NCBI GenBank assembly: GCA_015494185.1
Contig: WGBT01000081.1
Coordinates: 1 to 5,954 of the forward strand
Origin: Hyphomicrobiales bacterium
Lineage (GTDB): Bacteria; Pseudomonadota; Alphaproteobacteria; Rhizobiales; S144-35
DNA: 5,954 nt
Reading direction: 5' to 3'
How positions within the stretch are numbered: the first letter of the stretch is position 1; every line of letters begins with the position of its first letter. Position numbers and translations under genes: made by a program. The notes below the pieces were generated by a model that searched no databases, was not told the DNA's origin, and saw only the letters and a program-made list of their open reading frames with translations. Positions 5,314 through 5,954 of this stretch are shown here, piece after piece.

Positions 5314-5321
5314 TTAACCAT
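5314..5321 (+). promoter_or_regulatory. Possible CtrA half-site before the lipoprotein gene
   Basis: TTAACCAT matches the half-site form of CtrA motifs and lies 117 bases upstream of the lipoprotein ATG. GATAAA/TAAAAT (5333-5340) follows at a spacing of only 13-15 bases and TATACC (5342-5347) at 22, so no well-spaced sigma-70 pair can be set. An 8-base match in an AT-rich spacer can arise by chance. Confidence 0.25.
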
Positions 5322-5438
5322 TACGCAGGGCTGATAAAATCTATACCGCAGAAACGGTTCCCATTCACACGGATTTAGGTTATCTTGGCTGTGGTTATTC
5401 TCACAAGCCTTGATTTGAATTCGAAGGATAGGTCCAGC

Positions 5439-5954
5439 ATGACAGGGCTTGCCAAGGGGCGCGCAAACAGGCTGCGCATAAGCGCTTTGATGTTACCGCT
5501 GCTTGCGGCTCTCATGCTGGGCGGCGGGCTTGCGGGCTGTTCACAATTCGTCGAAAGCAGCATTCACCCATCCCAACGGCAACTTTCGGCAGATGCACGC
5601 AATTTGCTTTTTCAGAAGGGGATGCGTGAAGACAGTCCTATTTTCATCCGCATATTCAAGCAGGAATCCGAGCTTGAAATCTGGAAAGCCCGCGACGATG
5701 GCCGTTTTTATCACTTCAAGACCTATCCGATCTGCCGCTGGTCCGGCAAGCTTGGTCCGAAATTGAAAGAAGGGGACAAGCAAGCCCCGGAAGGTTTTTA
5801 TCAGGTCGCCGCCCATCAACTCAATCCGGCCAGCCGCTATCATTTGTCCTTCAATATCGGTTATCCCAATGCCTATGACAAAGCGCATAATCGCACCGGC
5901 ACCCATTTGATGGTGCATGGCGACTGCAAATCAGCGGGCTGTTATGCCATGACC
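5439..5954 (+). CDS. YafK/DpaA-like L,D-transpeptidase-fold lipoprotein, 3' end cut by window
   Basis: The visible 172 residues open with a basic N-region, a hydrophobic stretch (about 14-31) and a lipobox LAGC with Cys34 as the lipidated residue. Ser at +2 predicts sorting to the outer membrane. The YkuD fold follows, with the catalytic motif HGDCKSAGCYAMT (160-172): His160 and Cys168 are the expected catalytic pair. The HGDCxSxGCxAMT form, with its second Cys163, points to the YafK group rather than classical ErfK/YbiS enzymes. In E. coli, YafK (DpaA) cleaves the bond between Braun lipoprotein and peptidoglycan diaminopimelate. Here the substrate may be cross-links of outer-membrane proteins, since rhizobia lack a typical Lpp; that is inference. 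The ATG is supported by AAGGA (5424-5428) ten bases upstream. The frame is open to the window edge. Whether it shares a transcript with accA cannot be settled. Confidence 0.88.
   Translation, partial: MTGLAKGRANRLRISALMLPLLAALMLGGGLAGCSQFVESSIHPSQRQLSADARNLLFQKGMREDSPIFIRIFKQESELEIWKARDDGRFYHFKTYPICRWSGKLGPKLKEGDKQAPEGFYQVAAHQLNPASRYHLSFNIGYPNAYDKAHNRTGTHLMVHGDCKSAGCYAMT

Overview
The window looks like chromosomal DNA of an alphaproteobacterium, most likely a member of the Hyphomicrobiales (Rhizobiales) or a close relative. The reasons are the gene pair accA followed by a YafK-type L,D-transpeptidase-fold lipoprotein, an Omp25-like small outer-membrane barrel, a BON-domain membrane protein of a type familiar from Rhizobiales, and a perfect TTAA-N7-TTAA box of the kind bound by the alphaproteobacterial regulator CtrA. 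The placement rests on gene content alone. No RNA gene, mobile element or CRISPR array was seen.

Layout. Bases 1-333 hold no gene I can support. A 34-codon gene for a single-pass membrane peptide (334-438, minus) is preceded by three 17-bp tandem repeats, each carrying a Shine-Dalgarno-like core. Upstream of it on the same strand is a large gene (723-2426, minus) for an inner-membrane-anchored periplasmic protein with one BON domain, three further repeats and an acidic tail. A 56-codon stretch in the same frame lies just behind its stop. Bases 2427-3084 are a gene-poor spacer containing the rho-independent terminator of the next gene. That gene (3085-3963, minus) encodes an 8-stranded outer-membrane barrel with a signal peptide and a Pro-rich N-terminal linker.

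The barrel gene and accA (4263-5216, plus) diverge from a 299-bp region rich in regulatory symmetry: a CtrA-type box, a 9-7-9 inverted repeat touching the accA -35 hexamer, and a 15-bp near-palindrome filling the accA promoter spacer. After accA comes a lipoprotein of the YafK/DpaA L,D-transpeptidase fold (5439 to the window edge, plus), cut off just after its catalytic motif.

How the genes fit together. All recognisable products serve the cell envelope: fatty-acid supply for membranes (AccA), an outer-membrane barrel, a periplasm-facing BON protein, a tiny membrane peptide, and a lipoprotein enzyme acting on peptidoglycan or its protein links. In Brucella and Agrobacterium, outer-membrane barrels are covalently tied to peptidoglycan by L,D-transpeptidases, so the barrel and the lipoprotein could be functionally linked; that is inference. 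I found no clearly new multi-gene system. The most unusual signals are the layered accA/omp control region, the triplicated ribosome-binding repeat before the small gene, and the stop-separated extension of the BON gene.
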